From assembly GCF_001045455.1 (NCBI RefSeq), contig NZ_LFNE01000010.1, forward strand, positions 62,001-126,000: 64,000 bases of DNA. The letters run 5' to 3'. Both the position numbers and the translations under genes were made by a program. Positions within the stretch are counted from its first letter, which is position 1. Every line of letters starts with the position of its first letter. Source of the stretch: Chryseobacterium sp. FH2. Its GTDB lineage: Bacteria; Bacteroidota; Bacteroidia; Flavobacteriales; Weeksellaceae. This document shows positions 61,331-64,000 of the stretch, one piece after another. The notes below the pieces were generated by a model. The model did no database searches, was not told the origin of the DNA, and worked only from the letters and a program-made list of their open reading frames with translations.

Positions 61331-62768
61331 GTATTTAAAGAAGACAAAAATTATCGCAACACTTGGGCCGGCTTCATCGTCGAAGGAAGTAATGTTAGGA
61401 TTAATGAAAGCGGGTGTTGACATTTTTAGAATAAATTTTTCGCACGCAGATTACGACTTAGTTCGAACAAATATTGATATTATCAGAGAGCTTAATAAAG
61501 AGTATGGCTTTTCGGTAGGTATTTTAGGGGATCTTCAAGGTCCTAAGCTGAGAGTAGGTGTTGTAAAAGAAGGTTCTTATCTTAACCCTGGAGATATTCT
61601 TACATTTACCAATGAGAAAATAGAAGGAGATTCTACAAAAGTTTATATGACTTATCAACAATTTCCTCAGGACGTAAAAGTTGGTGAAAGAATTCTTATT
61701 GATGACGGAAAGTTAGTTTTGGAAGTAACTGAAACTAATGAAAAAGATACGGTAAAAGCTAAAACAATTCAAGGGGGGCCTCTAAGCTCTAAGAAAGGGG
61801 TAAACCTGCCCAATACGAATGTATCTCTTCCTGCTTTGACAGAGAAAGATATTCAGGATGCCAACTTTATGCTAGATCAGGAAGTTGACTGGATTGCTCT
61901 TTCTTTTGTACGTCATGCTCAGGATATTATTGATTTAAAAGAATTAATTGATAAGCATCCGAATGGAAAAATGAAAACTCCGATTATTGCTAAGATCGAA
62001 AAACCTGAAGGCGTAAAGAATATAGATGAAATCCTTTTAGAATGTGACGGACTGATGGTTGCGCGTGGAGACTTAGGCGTTGAAGTTCCTATGGAAGAAG
62101 TTCCTGCCATTCAGAAAACTTTAGTTGAAAAAGCAAGATTTTATTCTAAACCTGTAATTATCGCTACTCAAATGATGGAAACGATGATTAACAGCTTAAC
62201 ACCAACAAGAGCGGAAGTAAATGACGTGGCAAACTCTGTATTGGATGGTGCTGATGCGGTGATGCTTTCAGGGGAGACTTCTGTTGGTAGATATCCTGTA
62301 CAGGTAGTTGAAAATATGGCTAAAATTGTGAAAAACATTGAAATGACACATTTTTACCAGCACAAAAACGAACCGATCGAAAAAGATTATAATTGTATTG
62401 ATGAGAGATTCATCACAAACAGAGTATGTCTTGCAGCGGTAAGAATCGCAAAAACTACAAATGTTGCAGCAATCGTTACATTAACGCATTCTGGTTATAC
62501 AGCTTTTCAACTGGCAGCTCACAGGCCAGATTCTCATATCATTGTTTATAGCGGAAATAAGAGAGTTATTACTATGCTGAACCTACTTTGGGGAGTTCAT
62601 GCATATTATTATGATATGAAGAAATCTACTGATGAAACAATCATTCAGGTTAATATGCTGACACACAATCATGGTTATATTGAATCCGGAGATTTCGTCA
62701 TCAACATCAATGCTACTCCATCTTACGAGGGAGGAAAAACAAATACGTTAAGATTAACTACGGTTTAA
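61323..62768 (+). CDS. pyk: Pyruvate kinase
   Basis: A 481-residue glycolytic enzyme that makes ATP and pyruvate from phosphoenolpyruvate. The N-terminal KTKIIATLGPASSS, active-site loop DLQGPKLRVG, Lys/Glu site IAKIEKPEGV near 224, MVARGDLGVEVP near 250 and ATQMMETMI are all present. Its start overlaps the upstream gene by eight bases. Confidence 0.98.
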   Translation: MNKYLKKTKIIATLGPASSSKEVMLGLMKAGVDIFRINFSHADYDLVRTNIDIIRELNKEYGFSVGILGDLQGPKLRVGVVKEGSYLNPGDILTFTNEKIEGDSTKVYMTYQQFPQDVKVGERILIDDGKLVLEVTETNEKDTVKAKTIQGGPLSSKKGVNLPNTNVSLPALTEKDIQDANFMLDQEVDWIALSFVRHAQDIIDLKELIDKHPNGKMKTPIIAKIEKPEGVKNIDEILLECDGLMVARGDLGVEVPMEEVPAIQKTLVEKARFYSKPVIIATQMMETMINSLTPTRAEVNDVANSVLDGADAVMLSGETSVGRYPVQVVENMAKIVKNIEMTHFYQHKNEPIEKDYNCIDERFITNRVCLAAVRIAKTTNVAAIVTLTHSGYTAFQLAAHRPDSHIIVYSGNKRVITMLNLLWGVHAYYYDMKKSTDETIIQVNMLTHNHGYIESGDFVININATPSYEGGKTNTLRLTTV

Positions 62769-62784
62769 TTAATTAAAACCCAAT

Positions 62785-62844
62785 GAGCTAAAATAAATTA
62801 GCTCTTTAATAAAAATAAAAACTCCCGAAAATTTCGGGAGTTTT
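62785..62844 (+). terminator. Two terminator hairpins after pyk
   Basis: First hairpin: GAGCTAA, AATAAA, TTAGCTC (62785-62804) followed by TTTAAT. Second: AAAACTCCCGAAA (62818-62830) with TTTCGGGAGTTTT (62832-62844), followed by a T-run. Confidence 0.8.
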
Positions 62845-62874
62845 TTTATGTGTAAACAGAGTCTTTAAAAGTCA

Positions 62875-64000
62875 TCAGTTTCCGACAATTGTCTTTGCAG
62901 TTACAAATTCTTTTAAAGCCAGTAAAGAAAGCTCTGTCCCGTATCCGGAAGCCTTTGTTCCACCGAATGGGAAACGCGGATCTGAGCTCGTCATCCTATT
63001 GATATTTACGGTTCCTGATTCAAGGTTTTCGATAAAGAATAACTGACGATCTTTGTTTTTAGTCCAAACCGAATTTGAAAGTCCGAAAGGAATATTATTT
63101 GCCATTTCCAATGCTTCTTTGTCACTCTCAGCAGTCATTACCATTCCTAGTGGCCCGAATAATTCTTCCTGCAGAATAGGATTTCCTTCTTTCACCCTGA
63201 TCAATCCCGGCTTAAATTCATTATCTGAAATTCTTTCTAATGGAATAATGATTTCAGCACCATTTTCCAATGCTTTTTTAAACTGATTTTCCAAATCATC
63301 TGCCAAATCAGGCCTTGCCATTCCTGCAATTTGTGTTTCTTTATTCATAGGATCATCCGGAACAAATTTTTGGTATTCTTCAATGAATTTTGGTAAAAAT
63401 TCACTTTCAATTTTACGGTCAATGATAAATCTTTTTGCAGCAACACAAGTCTGTCCGCAATTTTGAAGTCTTGCTTTTGCTCCTACTTTTGCAGCTTCAT
63501 CCAAATCAGCATCATCCAACACGATGAAAGCATCACTACCTCCTAATTCAAGTAAAGATTTTTTTATGTTTAAGCCTGCCGTTGCAGCAACTTCTCCTCC
63601 TGCTTTTCCACTACCCGTCAGACTTACACCTTTTACTGCATCGTGTTCAAGAATTTCTTTCACCTCTTTGTGCCCAACCTCAAGATTTTGGAACACCCCT
63701 TCAGGGAATCCCGCCTCTAAAAGAACTTCTTCGATAGCATTTCCGCTCCCGAAACAGATAGAAGCATGTTTCAGAACCACTGTATTTCCTGCCAAAATAG
63801 CAGGTGTTGCAAATCTCAATACTTGCCAGAAAGGAAAATTCCACGGCATTATCCCTAAAATAGTTCCTTTTGGAGTATAATGAACCTCAGAATAATTATA
63901 TTCAGAATCAATTTTTTCCGGCTTTAATATATTTTCAGCATCTGCATAATAATTCATCATTAAAGCACACTTTTCTACCTCAGCAATCGACTGTGAAATT
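62875..64000 (-). CDS. Aldehyde dehydrogenase, succinate-semialdehyde-like (partial)
   Basis: The open frame runs through the right edge (upstream residues ISQSIAEVEKCALMMNYYADAENIL), so the 5' end is outside. It is NAD(P)-dependent aldehyde dehydrogenase: oxyanion Asn in MPWNFPFWQ, the cofactor segment GSGKAGGEVA, catalytic Glu in LELGGSD and catalytic Cys in GQTCVAAKR, with EELFGPLG later. The pattern resembles succinate-semialdehyde dehydrogenase, but the substrate is not settled. Confidence 0.93.
   Translation of the reverse strand, partial: ISQSIAEVEKCALMMNYYADAENILKPEKIDSEYNYSEVHYTPKGTILGIMPWNFPFWQVLRFATPAILAGNTVVLKHASICFGSGNAIEEVLLEAGFPEGVFQNLEVGHKEVKEILEHDAVKGVSLTGSGKAGGEVAATAGLNIKKSLLELGGSDAFIVLDDADLDEAAKVGAKARLQNCGQTCVAAKRFIIDRKIESEFLPKFIEEYQKFVPDDPMNKETQIAGMARPDLADDLENQFKKALENGAEIIIPLERISDNEFKPGLIRVKEGNPILQEELFGPLGMVMTAESDKEALEMANNIPFGLSNSVWTKNKDRQLFFIENLESGTVNINRMTSSDPRFPFGGTKASGYGTELSLLALKEFVTAKTIVGN

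Noticed and set aside
1-64000. CRISPR array, rRNA operon, riboswitch or complete insertion sequence
   Set aside because: No regularly spaced repeats, rRNA signatures, recognised riboswitch cores or transposase genes with terminal repeats were seen by eye.

Overview
The window looks like a chromosomal segment of a Flavobacteriia bacterium close to Chryseobacterium (Weeksellaceae). The reasons are the low GC content, promoters of the Bacteroidetes type (TTG, about 20 bases, then TAnnTTTG), little Shine-Dalgarno signal, a type IX secretion sorting domain, a GLPGLI protein, DUF3467 beside rpoC and a DUF5777 barrel protein. Species assignment is inference.

Layout. 1-12.4 kb: an MHS-type transporter, a small secreted protein, an MsbA-like ABC exporter, an alpha/beta hydrolase with a Crp/Fnr-like regulator, truA, lpxK-punA, a TlpA-like lipoprotein, dinB and a cytoplasmic alpha-amylase. 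12.4-19.1 kb: a carboxylesterase, two regulator/enzyme modules (AraC with cupin and zinc alcohol dehydrogenase; HxlR with an NmrA-type reductase) and an exported phosphodiesterase. 19.2-23.1 kb: a five-gene envelope operon (DUF5777 barrel, c-type cytochrome lipoprotein, YceI, ankyrin, DOMON-like T9SS protein) behind a Crp/Fnr gene, with a CRP-like dyad in its promoter. 23.2-37.1 kb: transcription/translation core, read leftward (tuf, tRNA-Trp, secE, nusG, rplKAJL, rpoBC, DUF3467).

37.2-48.0 kb: a metal-type RND efflux system with its two-component regulator, a GLPGLI protein with a small secreted partner, and a decayed tyrosine recombinase lying just past the 3' end of tRNA-Thr(GGT). This block separates tuf from the tRNA cluster it normally follows in Bacteroidetes, so it looks like an old tRNA-targeted insertion. 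48.1-50.5 kb: seven tRNAs, of which a Gly-Tyr-Thr trio is tandemly duplicated, then hpf, xerC and rpsU. 50.7-51.1 kb: ssrA (tmRNA, encoded tag GNEEFALAA).

51.1-55.8 kb: an accessory island after ssrA. It holds a broken signal-peptide/membrane protein, a small membrane protein, a large protein ending in a papain/C39-like cysteine peptidase with a probable immunity gene, and a degenerate second toxin cassette that shares the pre-toxin region. 55.9-64 kb: a secreted nuclease, an AraC/SDR pair with direct repeats in the promoter, the acpP-fabF-rnc-IPExxxVDY-pyk cluster and a partial aldehyde dehydrogenase.

The most interesting parts are the peptidase-toxin locus with its decayed cassette and A-tract frameshifts, the Crp-linked redox envelope operon, and the duplicated tRNA cluster that kept its internal promoters.
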